The notes under the pieces were generated by a model that did no database searches, was not told the origin of the DNA, and saw only the letters and a list, made by a program, of their open reading frames with translations. A stretch of 64,000 nt of DNA. Source: Auricularia sp. M13. Its lineage: Eukaryota > Basidiomycota > Agaricomycetes > Auriculariales > Auriculariaceae. Made by a program: the position numbers and the translations under genes. The stretch is from NCBI GenBank assembly GCA_037042915.1, contig CM073193.1, positions 7,626,001 to 7,690,000 of the forward strand. The letters run 5' to 3'. Below are positions 54,335 through 64,000 of this stretch, piece by piece (position 1 is the first letter of the stretch; each line of letters begins with the position of its first letter).

Positions 54335-55775
54335 ATGCGTCTGTCGTCGAAGCTACTCACTGTTTGCACACTCCTCAGCATCGCATTTGCTCGACCCAGC
54401 GGATTCGCACAGCTCTCCTCTATACCCGCGAATGCTGCGAAGCTTGCGCATGACATAGACAGGGATATCTTCATCGCATACGACCAGATGGCAACATCCT
54501 GGGAGAGCTGCCGACTTCGACGCCTTTGTCCAAGCGCGACCCAGGCACGTGCGCTACGATCAGCGCCGACGATATTCAGAGACGTGCGTCACATAGTTCC
54601 CGTGTGATTCCCGGTGGCGGTTGACTCTTGTGCCAGTGCCTGCGTGGGGCGCGTTCCATGACTACGCGGTCGACAATTGGGGAGACAAGTGGGATACCGT
54701 GGACGCGAACCCGAGCGATTATCCGGACCGCGGTGCGCAATTCTGCATCTCTGGAGACATTGCGGTACGAGGAATCCTTGCTAGCTTGTTGTTTGGCTCA
54801 TTTTGAATCATTATTCGGAATAGCCCATCGCGCTTGACGGGGAGTGAGTGGACTCCTTTCCGCGCGTATGCTATGTTTTTTATTGCACCGCCAGCCCAAC
54901 CTGCCAGACTCAGAGCCAGTCAACTGGAGGCACTGTCGTAGGAACAGACGGCACTGTCGCTCTCTCCGCTACTCAAGGTGGGAATAGTCTTGTGCTACAA
55001 TCGTTTGGGCTCATTGGTATGAAGGGACGACAAGTTCGACGACCGTCACCGTGACCCGTGAGTTTTTTCTGCCCCCTCATCCCGTAAGATCCTCAAAAAA
55101 TCTGTGCAGAGGAGGCGTCTCTTGCGGTTGGAGCATCCGTCTCTGCCAAAGTCTCCATCCCCGAGGTTCGTCGATTTGCGCGGTTACAGAGAGCTCCCTT
55201 CATACGTCTACATAGCTCGTCGAGGTTACCACCACCGTCACATCGACTGTCACTTTGACCAACACCCTGTCCACGGCGTATGGTCCAGCTGTCCAACTCA
55301 TGTGGTACCTACTGAAACAGGTTTGCAGCAACACGTTCACCACATCGAATACCCAGACGCAGACAATTACGATCAACAACGAGGCCGGAAAGACCTGCAA
55401 GCTCGACTTCAATGTCCAGACATGCAACGCGGTCGGTCATGGTCAGCAGCGCATGGTTGCCACCGGCTGGGTGTCAGTGTTCCTGGAGACTCTCTTCTCA
55501 GTGCTCACTCTTTGCTCAGGTGGTTCTACTACGGCTCCCGCCGTGACGGGCACTACAAGTACGTTAACGTCTACGTTGGCTATCACAACTCGCTAACCAC
55601 TGTCTTAGGTGGGCTGTCAACATGGTTTGTCTCACCCCGCGCAGCAAGCCCCATACTAACCGCCTGTCCCTAGGACAACGTCGCTCCCGATGAAGAGCAG
55701 CGTGCATCCTACATTGGATTCACCACCTCGACGAGCAGCAACACTCAATCCGAGTATAACGCCAACTGCGCATAA
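54335..55775 (+). CDS. Secreted protein of unknown function, copy 2
   Basis: Paralog of the minus-strand gene at 25-26.3 kb. Signal peptide MRLSSKLLTVCTLLSIAFAR, then LSSIPANAAKLAHDIDRDIF. Shared blocks: DNWGDKWDTVDANPSDYPDR followed by GAQFCISGDIA, SNTFTTSNTQTQTITI, EAGKTCKLDFNVQTCNAVGH followed by QQRMVATGWV, and a terminal DEEQRASYIGFTTSTSSNTQ ending SEYNANCA. Exon order is the same as in copy 1, with short introns. About one break in the reading frame is apparent; whether it is decay or a sequencing slip cannot be told here. The conserved single Cys positions (one each in CISGD, GKTC and QTCN) suggest a disulfide-stabilised, beta-rich secreted protein. Family and function unknown. Confidence 0.65.
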
Positions 55776-56157
55776 TTGCAACTGTATTTTGTATTTATTA
55801 TTCGCTTCGAACGACGAAAACGTCGTTTCCTTTAATGTCGTTTGGCAAAATTGCGAGCAGAGTGTGGAACCAAGTCTCAACTCCACCGAAAGCTCGACCG
55901 CGATGAAGTTGCTAAACGTCCCCCCTTACTGTGAGGGTTGTAGTAGGTTTGCATCCGGATGTTTCTCCCGGACTTGTCTCAAGTCCAGCGTCCACGCTCC
56001 CTGAACCCCAGTCCTAATAGTACAATGTCGTGGAGTATCTGATTGTTCGTTCTGGCGGCTAGATATGAGCACAAATTTACCTATCGGATACAGGAGGAGC
56101 TGCGTTCGAGCGTGTCCATAATGCACGAAATTGTTCTGTAGTAAGACGTGATTAGAA
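55776..56157. other. Convergent 3' intergenic region
   Basis: About 380 bp between two convergent genes, probably 3' UTRs. ggggggccgac lies at the right edge, within the end of the minus-strand gene. Nothing else seen. Confidence 0.45.
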
Positions 56158-57069
56158 TTATTCTGGGGGGCCGACGGGAGCAGGATTGGCGGTATAATCG
56201 CCGAACCAGACCCTGCACGGGGCGTGAGAACGCTGTTATAGGCAAGAGAAAGCATGACTGATCAGCACGCACTTGAGTGTCTTCAACCCCGAAGTGACTT
56301 GACGGTCAGCGCCGAAGATGAGACGGTGCTGACGGGGATCGATGACGCCGAGGGGGTACAGCGTCTTGGTGACGGTGGCGCCGAAGAGTCGCTCGCCCGT
56401 GTCGACGCGCCTGGCCGACACATCGGCGACGAAAACGCCAGCATTGTCGACTGTCGCGCCCCTCGCACCCAGCTTGTAGGTGACCTCGATGGTCTTCCCG
56501 ATAGCGTCCTTCAGCGGGTAGGACGACGGAAACGCCTCTCGGCCGTCCTGGTCGACCGCGGCGACATAGAGGAAAGTCCCGGACGTCTCCTCGCCAGTGA
56601 AACTGCGCGCGCGGACGTCAAGCGCTCTGATGCCGGCCCGAGGGTTGAAGTTGCGCAGGCCGACGAAGGTGACTGCGTTGGCCGACCCAACGGGGACCGC
56701 GTTGTACGACGTGCTGATGTGGAAGCGGACCTTGTGCGTGATGATGCCGGACGCGTTGAAGTGGGGCTCGCTGAGCAGCAGCGCGCGCTGGTGCGTGCCG
56801 ATGCCGCCGGTGATGTACGGTTGGTAGTCCTTGGTCTCGAGCATCTTACTGGGGTCCGCAGCGAGCTCCCCGGTGTAGCAGTACGTGATCTTGGCCGTAG
56901 AGCTGCAACCCTGCCGAGACATGAAGGCCGAGGCGTGGTACGTCGCGCCAAAGTCGTCTGCGTAGCCAGTGACAGAACCGCGCGAGCCATTGTTGTATAG
57001 ATTGTACTGCAGCTGCGGTGCTGCAAAGGCGACGCTGGCCAGAACGAGAAGGACGAGGAGTGTCAGCAT
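56158..57069 (-). CDS. Secreted protein of unknown function
   Basis: Exons 57069-56273 and 56212-56158 with a 60-nt GTGCGT...GCAG intron sum to 852 nt, 283 residues in frame. Signal peptide MLTLLVLLVLASVAFAAPQ. The mature part is beta-rich: YNLYNNGSRGSVTGYADDFG, GCSSTAKITYCYTGELAADP, DYQPYITGGIGTHQRALLLS, GSANAVTFVGLRNFNPRAGI, TYKLGARGATVDNAGVFVAD. The spliced end is KVWFGDYTANPAPVGPPE, more natural than reading through the intron. Two Cys near the N-terminus may pair. gcttaaatacc on the minus strand some 55 bp upstream is TATA-like. A beta-sandwich polysaccharide-binding or lyase-like fold is possible but unproven. Confidence 0.75.
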
Positions 57070-57572
57070 GGTCTTGAGGGGTTGGTGAGCTGATGAGAGA
57101 TATGTCGTAAGGGTGACCTGGTATTTAAGCTTGCGAGCGCGTCGGAGTTCGGATGGACGCGTGCACGATCACATGACTGGCTATTGCTGGAGCATACTGT
57201 CTCAGAAACAGTATTGGGACGCGCATTTAAACCAGTAGCCGAGAGTTTCTGCAACGTGCGTGCCTGGGGTCGCTTTGCATCCGTCAAATATCCCATAGGG
57301 ACACAATTCCATTGTCAGCGCTTTAGCAGCTGGCATACCAACCGAGAAGCCACCGCGTCCTGGACTATCGCAAAGCTGAACACAAGGCTTTGGAACAGAG
57401 AAAGACGGGCTATGCGACCGACAGCCAGATCGGGAGGTTCTTGCCTAGCGGTGCCAGTCTGCTCGTCGACCCTTTCGTGGCAGGAAGATAGCGGTCTGGG
57501 TGATGACATAAGTATGATTGGAATGGGCTCATTAAGAAAGACTAACAGCTCAAATCATGCAATGAAGCCTGA
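57070..57572. other. Intergenic region
   Basis: About 500 bp containing the promoter of the secreted protein and the 3' UTR of the acyl-CoA synthetase, both on the minus strand. ggtatttaagcttgc at 57,119-57,133 is the TATA-like element (read on the minus strand). Confidence 0.5.
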
Positions 57573-59637
57573 TTACAACTTGGCCGCGGCCTTGCGAGAC
57601 GGGATGCCCGCTGCGTACAAGTTCTCGAATATCTTGCCGTATTTCTTCTCCACGTCGGCTCTCCGCGCCTTGAACGTCGGCGTCAGCAGGCCGTTGTCGA
57701 CGCTGAATGGCTCAAGTTCGATGTAGACATTCTTGATCTGCTCGAAACCCTTGAGTTGCTCGCGTCGCGCCTCCTCGTCGAGGACCTGCAGCACGCGCTC
57801 GACAACGCGCGGGTTGTGCGCGGCATATTCGAGGGCGAGCCGGTCGTCCGGCGCAACTCTCTCGCCCAGGACGCGCGACACAAGCTCCGCGAACGGCGCG
57901 GGCTCGGGCACCACGATGCCCACGAGGTACTCGCGCAGCGGGTCGCCGTGCACATAGACCTGCTGCAGCAGCGCGCACGCGCTGTACGCGTTCTCGCAGC
58001 GCTCGAGGCCGACGTACTCGCCCTGCGCGAGCTTCATGATGTTCTTGACGCGGTCGATGATCTTGAAGCGCCCGCACTCGTCGACGAGGCCGACGTCGCC
58101 CGTGTGCAGCCAGCCCTCGTCGTCAATCAGCTTGCGCGTGTTCTCCGCGTCCTTGTAGTACTCGGCGACGCACACGTCGGACTTGACGCAGATCTCGCCG
58201 CGCGGGTACGGCGTGTCGTCCGCGGAGTAGCCCATCGCGGGCACATCGACGAGCTTGACGTGGCAGAACGCGTGCGGCGCGCCGGCGAGCCCGCCGGCGT
58301 CCCTGTCGTACGGCAGCGTGCGCGTGATGGTCGCGCACGTCTCGGTCATGCCGTACCCCTCGACGTTCTGCCCGCCGAACACGATCTTGATCAGGTCGAA
58401 CACGTCGCGCGACACGGGCGCCGAGCCGCACGCGATGCCCGACACGCGCCCGCCCGCGACCTGCTTCACCTGGCGGAAGACCAGCCGGTCCCACAGGAAG
58501 TGGTGCGGGTCGCCCGTGCGTCTGAATTTCTCGAGCTTCGCGTCGATCGCCGTGCGCAGCAATGCGCCCTTGAGCCCGGGCTGCTTCGCCATGTTCGCGA
58601 CGCCGGCGTAGATCTTGTTGAGCACGCGTGGCACGGCGGGCAGGTAGTCCGGCCGCAAGAGCTGCATGTCCGCGAGCAAGTTCGCCGTGTCGCCCGAGAA
58701 GTAGCCCACGCGCGCACCAAGCGCGATAGCGAAGAGCTCTGCGACGCGCCCGTAAATGTGTGCGAGTGGGAGGTAGGAGAAGACCGTCTTGTCGGGGTCT
58801 AGCTGAGCGCCGTGGCACCACGCCGTCACAGCAGCCACGACCGCCTTGTGCGTGAGCACGGCGCCCTTGGGGTTACCCGTTGTGCCGGAGGTATAGCATA
58901 TCGACGCGACGCTCTCTGGGCGAATCTGGGCGGCTCAATCCTGTGCTTCCTGCCCAGCTCTTCGATTTCGGTCATCCCGACGAGTTTGACGCCCTTCTCT
59001 GCGCCCCAGGCCTCGAGCGCGGGTTTCACATCAGGCTCAAGTGGGTCCATCGAGACCAGGAGGCGCAACTTGGGACATGCCCGCCCGCGAGTCTCAGGAT
59101 TGATGGCAGATTTTTCGCACTGGCAAAGATGACGGTAACCTCGGCGTGGTTGATTGCGTACTCTACAGCATCGGGGCCCAGCGTGTCGTAAAGCGCAACA
59201 GTGACGAAGCCGTAGAGCTGGTTGGCCAGATCGACAACCTGCCATTCAGGCCTGTTGACGGCCCATATGCCGACAGTGGGATGCTCGCCGCCGCCGAGCT
59301 CGCCGTTTCGGAAGAGTGCGAAGAGCGCGGAGCCGAGGTCACGACGGCGAGCGTCGATCTGGCCGTATGTCTCCCAAACGTAGCGCCGCTCGAGCTGGAC
59401 TGGGTGCGAGTGCGGGACACGCGGGCGGTGGCCAAGGAGCGGGCGGTTGGCGCCGTAAAGCAGGCCCGAGTCGAATACGTCGCCCAGCACGCTCACGCCG
59501 TAGTCCAGCGGGTGCTCCTGGGGCCAGAATGCATTGGCGTACACAGCAGACTGGCCGGGGCGCTTCGTGCCTGGAAGGATAATGCCCTGCTTCTTGTAGT
59601 CGATGTCGGGCGGGAAGGGGACCAGCTTGAGCGGCAT
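57573..59637 (-). CDS. Long-chain acyl-CoA synthetase (fatty acid activation)
   Basis: Activates long-chain fatty acids to acyl-CoA via acyl-AMP. ATG at 59,637: MPLKLVPFPPDIDYKKQGII, then NRPEWQVVDLANQLYGFVTV and DTLGPDAVEYAINHAEVTVI. The AMP-binding P-loop is SICYTSGTTGNPKGAVLTHK. FSYLPLAHIYGR, GGQNVEGYGMTETCATITR, DEGWLHTGDVG, IIDRVKNIMKLAQGEYVGLE and FTVDNG-like FSVDNGLLTPTFKARR follow. The C-terminus AAAKL fits a PTS1 variant (AKL), so peroxisomal targeting is likely. No introns. Total length 2,065 nt is two bases short; frame changes near 59,085 (before CPKLRLLVSMDP) and near 58,930 (before QIRPESVASICY, in a CCC run). With two single-base losses the gene is 688 residues, the normal family length. 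Confidence 0.93.
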
Positions 59638-60067
59638 GGTGGCCGTCCGGGAAAGGAGAAGCAAGTCCCGCGTCATCCGCTTTACGGCCTTTGAGCTGCT
59701 AACGCCGTCTATCTGAGCTCCGGATGCATCCTGAGTGATACTAGGGCAGCATATCCTCAAAATATGCAGTAAGCTGCCGATGCTGACTTGAACGCATGGA
59801 CAATGGCGCCTGCAGCGAGCTGCAACATGAACGGCAGCAAATTTATCCGGCAATTGCCGTTTGCCCGTGAGCGCTTCAGCACCTGTCCGGCCATTCCGAA
59901 TCATGCAAGTCCAACTGGTTGAACTGACAACCAGATGTCACGCGTCAGACGGCGTCAGACGCACGCATACCCCGCCGCGCAGCAGCCAGGCGGCTATCAA
60001 TTTGCTGCATACATATTGGAATTGATAACGCCAATGAAGACGCTTGCAATTCCTCCACTCCTTCCTT
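59638..60067. promoter_or_regulatory. Divergent promoter between acyl-CoA synthetase and ABC transporter
   Basis: 430 bp separates the two ATGs (59,637 minus and 60,068 plus). Shared control of fatty-acid activation and transport would be a reasonable reading. No individual binding site could be assigned with confidence. Confidence 0.5.
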
Positions 60068-63000
60068 ATGGACGTGGGCGACGCACTCTCCACGGCGTTT
60101 GGAGTCGTTATCCCCGCCGTCGCCGTGGTTGGCGGCCTTGTCGCCGGCATGCTGGACGGCCACACCGGCCTCTTCAGCGAATTCGTTCGTGCGTAACGTC
60201 TTTCGGGTCGTCTGCGCGTTTTGAATGGGACCATGCTGGCTCAGCGCGTGAGGACGAGTTAGACGACGAGGCTCTCGATGACCCTGAACCTAAGCCGACG
60301 CGTAGCGATGCGAACGAGCTTGACGGCCGCGGCGCCAGCAGCGAGCGCACGCCGCTGCTCGTGCACCGCGAGTCCCAGGAGACGCACACGTCGAAAGCTC
60401 GTAGCAAGAAAAGCCTTGCGCTCGCCGCTATCGGTGTCGTCGAGTTCGCAGTCCAACTTGCGCATGTTGTTCGACTGGCTGCTCAAACGCGGTCAATCCC
60501 GGCCGCGGAGCACCTTGTTGGACTTGGAACATGGGTTAGAAACTGCTCTGATCTCGCTGGACTGTGTTCTTAATATAATTTCAGGCATATGCGGCGTTGC
60601 TGCCACTGTTGAAACCGTCGGTCACGCCGTACTACTCCCTTCTCGGCGTCTATTTCCCAAGCCTCGTCGCAGTCCGCGTCGCGCTCTTGGTCTCGCTATT
60701 CCCCGGGGATGATGTCGTGGTAACACCAGACCAATGGAGCTGGTCTCTGCTCCTCGATCTCGGCCACCCCGTTCTCTGCCTGGTCGCGCTCGCCATCCTG
60801 CTCAGAATGCCCATGCGCGAGACAGACAAGCTCCTCGAGAAGAACGCCGAGGGCCTCAAGCCGGCGCTCGACGACTGGAGCACGCTCGGCCAATGGCTCA
60901 CCTTCTCGTGGCTCAACCTGCTCATCGCACAGGGCAAGAAAATGCCGCTTGAGGAGGCCGACGTGTGGCAGCTCGGGCGTAACCTGCGCTCGCGCGTCCT
61001 CCTGCGCAAGTTCGAGCTCGTCCGGGGCAGCACCCTGGTGATCCGTCTGTTCAAGGCTAACGCGCGCGACCTCCTGCTTTCTGCTATCCTCACGGCAAGT
61101 AGCTCGCGGCGCTTCTAACGGCACAATAGACTGAAAACGTCTTGTCAATCTAGTTGTGCGGGACGACGCTCCAGCTCGCCCAGCCCGTCATCCTGAACCA
61201 AATCCTGCGCGTAATGGAAAGAGTCTCCAAGGACTCAGACGTACTCCCGTCGCTCAGCTATCTCGTGTATCATCCGTCCACCGCGCTGCACATTGTCGCC
61301 GCCGACCTCGGTATCTCTCACGCCCACGCGAACGAGTACGAAACAGGGCGTGACCGCCGGCGCGATGCCTACCTCTGGGCGAGCATGGCGTTCCTCGCGA
61401 TGCTCGTCAAGGCCGAAGTCGACCTCCAAAACTTCTTCATTGGCCGTCGTGCCACCGTGCGGTGCGCTGCCACATCTGCTTTCCGCGCTGTATCGGTCTT
61501 TCTTACTTGTGACCGTTTTGTAGCGCGAAGAGGAAGCGATTGCTAGTCTTTTCCTGAAGGCGACGAGGCGCATCGATACGTCTGGGGCTGTCGGCGCGGC
61601 CACTGACAAGGCGGTCGGCAAGGCGGACAGCGAGACTAAGCAAACGGCGGGCAGCGCCGACCTGGGCAAGGTGCGGCTCTCTCTCACACAGTTCCATACC
61701 TGTGTTTATTGATACCTGTCTCTCGTGAACCTGAACAGATCACCAGCCTCGTGTCCAGCGATGCGAACCAGATCGGATTCTTCATGAGCTTCGTCTACAC
61801 ACAGATGTGCGTTTGCCGGTTAATTGCAGTAAGCGTCCATGATCGCTAACGCGTAAATATGCAGTATCCAAAGCCCACTGTCGATTGTCCTCTCTGCCAC
61901 GTTCCTTTACACTCTCATGGGCTGGTCCGCGTTCGCGGGCTACGTCGCACTGCTCATCGCGCTGCCCTGGAACCACTTCCTCATGAAATGGCAGGCGCGT
62001 CCCTCCAGTTGTTCTCCTGCACCGACGTCGCTCACTGACGCTGACTGCACTGTGCAGTACGGTCTCGTGCAAGGCATGCTGGAGATGCGCGACCGCCGGA
62101 TGCATAGCATGAACGAGGTCATCCAGGCGATCAAGTTCATCAAGCTCTCGGCGTGAGAGACGCGCTGGCGCGACCGCATTTACGAGCACCGCGAGCGCGA
62201 GCTGCGCCAGATTATGCTGCTCAGGTTCCTCATGTTCTTTATCAGTCAGTACCGGAATTTCACGAGCCCTCCCCTTTTACACCTATGCTGACTGCCATGG
62301 CCAGACTTCGTGTGGGACGTCGTGCCGATTATCATCGCGTGCATCTCGCTCACGACGTTCACCTACGTCGCGGGCCACGAGCTGTCTGTGTCCATTGCGT
62401 TCCCCGCGCTCGTGACGTTCGGCATCCTCACGGACGAGCTCACAACGTTCCCGCGCATTGCGAATCAGGTGCAACGCATGTATGCCTCTGTCATGCGCAT
62501 CGGCGACTTCCTCGACGAGGAAGAGGTGCCAGAGTGGGTGCGCGAGCCCGAAGAGGATTCGTCGGCTTTGGTTCGTGTATCTTGTTTCACAAGACCTTTT
62601 CTTGTCTGTGCTTATCGGACTGTTTTTTTTTATCCAGGCGTATGACGAACGTCTTGGATGCGAAGGCGCCACCTTCGTCTGGAACACGACCGCCATCCGC
62701 AAGGAGAAGCTGCTCGCGGCCGAGCTGAAGAAGAAGGCGGACGAGGAGAAGCGCGCGGATGGCCGTTCTTGGGTGCGCATGCTCACGCTGCGCAAGCGCC
62801 AACCGCCGGCGCAGCTCCCCTCGAACACCACCGACACGGACGCTGCATCGTCGACCGTTGTCGGTGCGACGCCCAGCACGCCCGAAGTCTTCACGCTGAG
62901 AGACATTTCCGTCATCTTTCCCCGCGGCCGGCTTTCGCTCGTCTACGGCCCTACCGGCTCCGGAAAGAGCTCGCTTCTGAATGCGTTGCTCGGCGAGATG

Positions 63001-64000
63001 AAGTGCCTTGAGGGTCGTGTCTATCTGCCCAAGTTCCCCACTAGGGTGGACCCCGAGACTGGCCTGCGCGAGAGTATTAGTTACTGTGCGCAGCAGCCGT
63101 GGTTGGAGCACAGTGCGTTTCGGACTGCATTCAGCTGGTCATCTCTATTGATGCTTTGGCGACGTTGTAGAGACAATCAGGGAGAACATTCTCTTCGGCT
63201 CGCCGTACGACAAAAATCGCTATAGTGCCGTCCTGTCTGCCTGCGCCCTCATCCCCGACCTTAAAATGTCCGTCTTCCCTCGGATCGCGCCCGCTTCTTT
63301 GCGTGGCCCTGCTAATATATTTGCAACAGCCTTGAAGACGGCGACCGCACCGAAATCGGCGAGAAGGGCATCGTGCTCTCTGGCGGGCAAAAGGCGCGCG
63401 TGGCGCTCGCGCGTGCGGTCTACGCGCCTTGCAAGACGGTGGTGCTGGACGACGTGCTCTCCGCCGTCGATACGCATGCTGCTGCTTTGCTCATCCGCCG
63501 GTGCTTTCTCGGCCCACTGATGAAGGGCCGCACGCTCGTCATCGTCACCCACCACGCTGAGCGCATCATCCCGCATGCTGCGTTCGTCGTGCGCGTGGCC
63601 AACGGCATAGTCGAGGCGCAGGGCACGCCCGAGCAACTGCGTGCTCGCGGTGAGCTTGACCCGTCAACTGGACAGAGCAGCGATGAGGCCATCGAGCCTG
63701 ATTTAGAGGACGAAACGCTCGATCTGGATGAGGGCAGGGAGACCAGGAAGCTCGTCGAGAAGGAGACAAAGGCCAGCGGTAGCGTTAAGTTCAACGTATA
63801 CTTGATTTGTGCGTATTCCCACCGCGTCTGCAGTCAGCAGTGCTGATCAGCGCACCGCAGACTTAAGGGCTGCAGGGTACTGGATCCTCGGCCTGTTGTT
63901 CCTCGTCATGCTTGTGCAGCGCGGCAGTGCGTATATCCAGCTTGATACTGCGTTCGTGACTCACTGTGTGACTGCAGTGGACATCGTTCAGAAGCTTTGG
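60068..64000 (+). CDS. ABCC (MRP)-type ABC transporter, 5' part (truncated by window end)
   Basis: Full-length exporter with an N-terminal TMD0-like extension, starting MDVGDALSTAFGVVIPAVAV. A 56-nt intron at about 60,191-60,246 joins EFV to PREDELDDEALDDPEPKPT. TMD1 includes WLTFSWLNLLIAQGKKMPLE, QLAQPVILNQILRVMERVSK, FVWDVVPIIIACISLTTFTY. NBD1 has Walker A SLVYGPTGSGKSSLLNALLG (62.95 kb), the Q-loop SYCAQQPWLEH, TIRENILFGSPYDK, signature VLSGGQKARVALARAV, Walker B VVLDDVLSAVDTHA and the H-loop IVTHHAERI. A linker (EAIEPDLEDETLDLDEGRE) leads into TMD2, AAGYWILGLLFLVMLVQRGS, where the window ends. An in-frame TGA at 62,154-62,156 interrupts KFIKLSA|ETRWRDRI where relatives have Trp. Confidence 0.9.

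Noticed and set aside
56254-57000. A 248-codon plus-strand frame opposite the secreted protein at 56-57 kb
   Set aside because: Highly charged antisense translation with no start context. The minus strand has a signal peptide and a consistent splice.
57756-58802. A 348-codon plus-strand frame opposite the acyl-CoA synthetase
   Set aside because: Antisense shadow; Arg/Val/Leu/Asp-rich low-complexity translation without motifs.

Overview
The window is nuclear DNA of a filamentous basidiomycete, most likely an Agaricomycete. Genes are dense and GC-rich. They are cut by many 45-65 nt GT-AG introns with CTNAY-type branch sites. The families include an SSD-type HMG-CoA reductase, a zinc-finger type I methionine aminopeptidase, an AKL-tailed acyl-CoA synthetase, F-box and BTB proteins, an HRD/DFG kinase-like pair and a fungal secreted heme peroxidase. 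No rRNA, CRISPR or operon organisation is visible, and no recognisable retroelement or DNA-transposon protein was found.

Layout. 1-2 kb: two tandem BTB-domain paralogs, then an intron-containing tRNA-Leu(CAA). 4.4-8.3 kb: HMG-CoA reductase. 9-14.3 kb: short-chain dehydrogenase, a small membrane protein, a WrbA-type quinone reductase and a dienelactone hydrolase. 14.5-17.5 kb: 13-exon methionine aminopeptidase and a small conserved protein. 18.8-20.3 kb: secreted glycoside hydrolase. 22.9-23.8 kb: two-finger C2H2 protein. 25-28.1 kb: secreted protein of unknown function and a beta-propeller lactonase. 28.5-36.4 kb: F-box protein, beta-lactamase-like serine hydrolase, 3-ketoacyl-CoA thiolase, second F-box protein. 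37-41 kb: decayed heme peroxidase and a polytopic membrane protein. 41.8-45.5 kb: three small proteins. 45.8-50.3 kb: tandem kinase-like genes and a low-complexity protein. 51.7-57.1 kb: secreted EEP-fold protein, a second copy of the secreted unknown protein in opposite orientation, and another secreted protein. 57.6-64 kb: long-chain acyl-CoA synthetase divergent from an ABCC-type transporter that runs off the window.

The genes do not form one obvious cluster. There is a mild lipid theme: HMG-CoA reductase (sterol precursor), acyl-CoA synthetase with a PTS1-like tail, and thiolase (beta-oxidation). Accessory families are duplicated locally (BTB, kinase, secreted unknown, F-box).

Adding up exon lengths exposes a striking regularity. 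Several otherwise intact genes are exactly one base short (the acyl-CoA synthetase two bases short), with recognisable homology continuing in the next frame. This looks like systematic single-base loss in the assembly rather than widespread pseudogenisation. The heme peroxidase differs: it has several incompatible breaks and looks truly decayed. Positions were read by eye; splice sites confirmed by frame arithmetic are stated as such.
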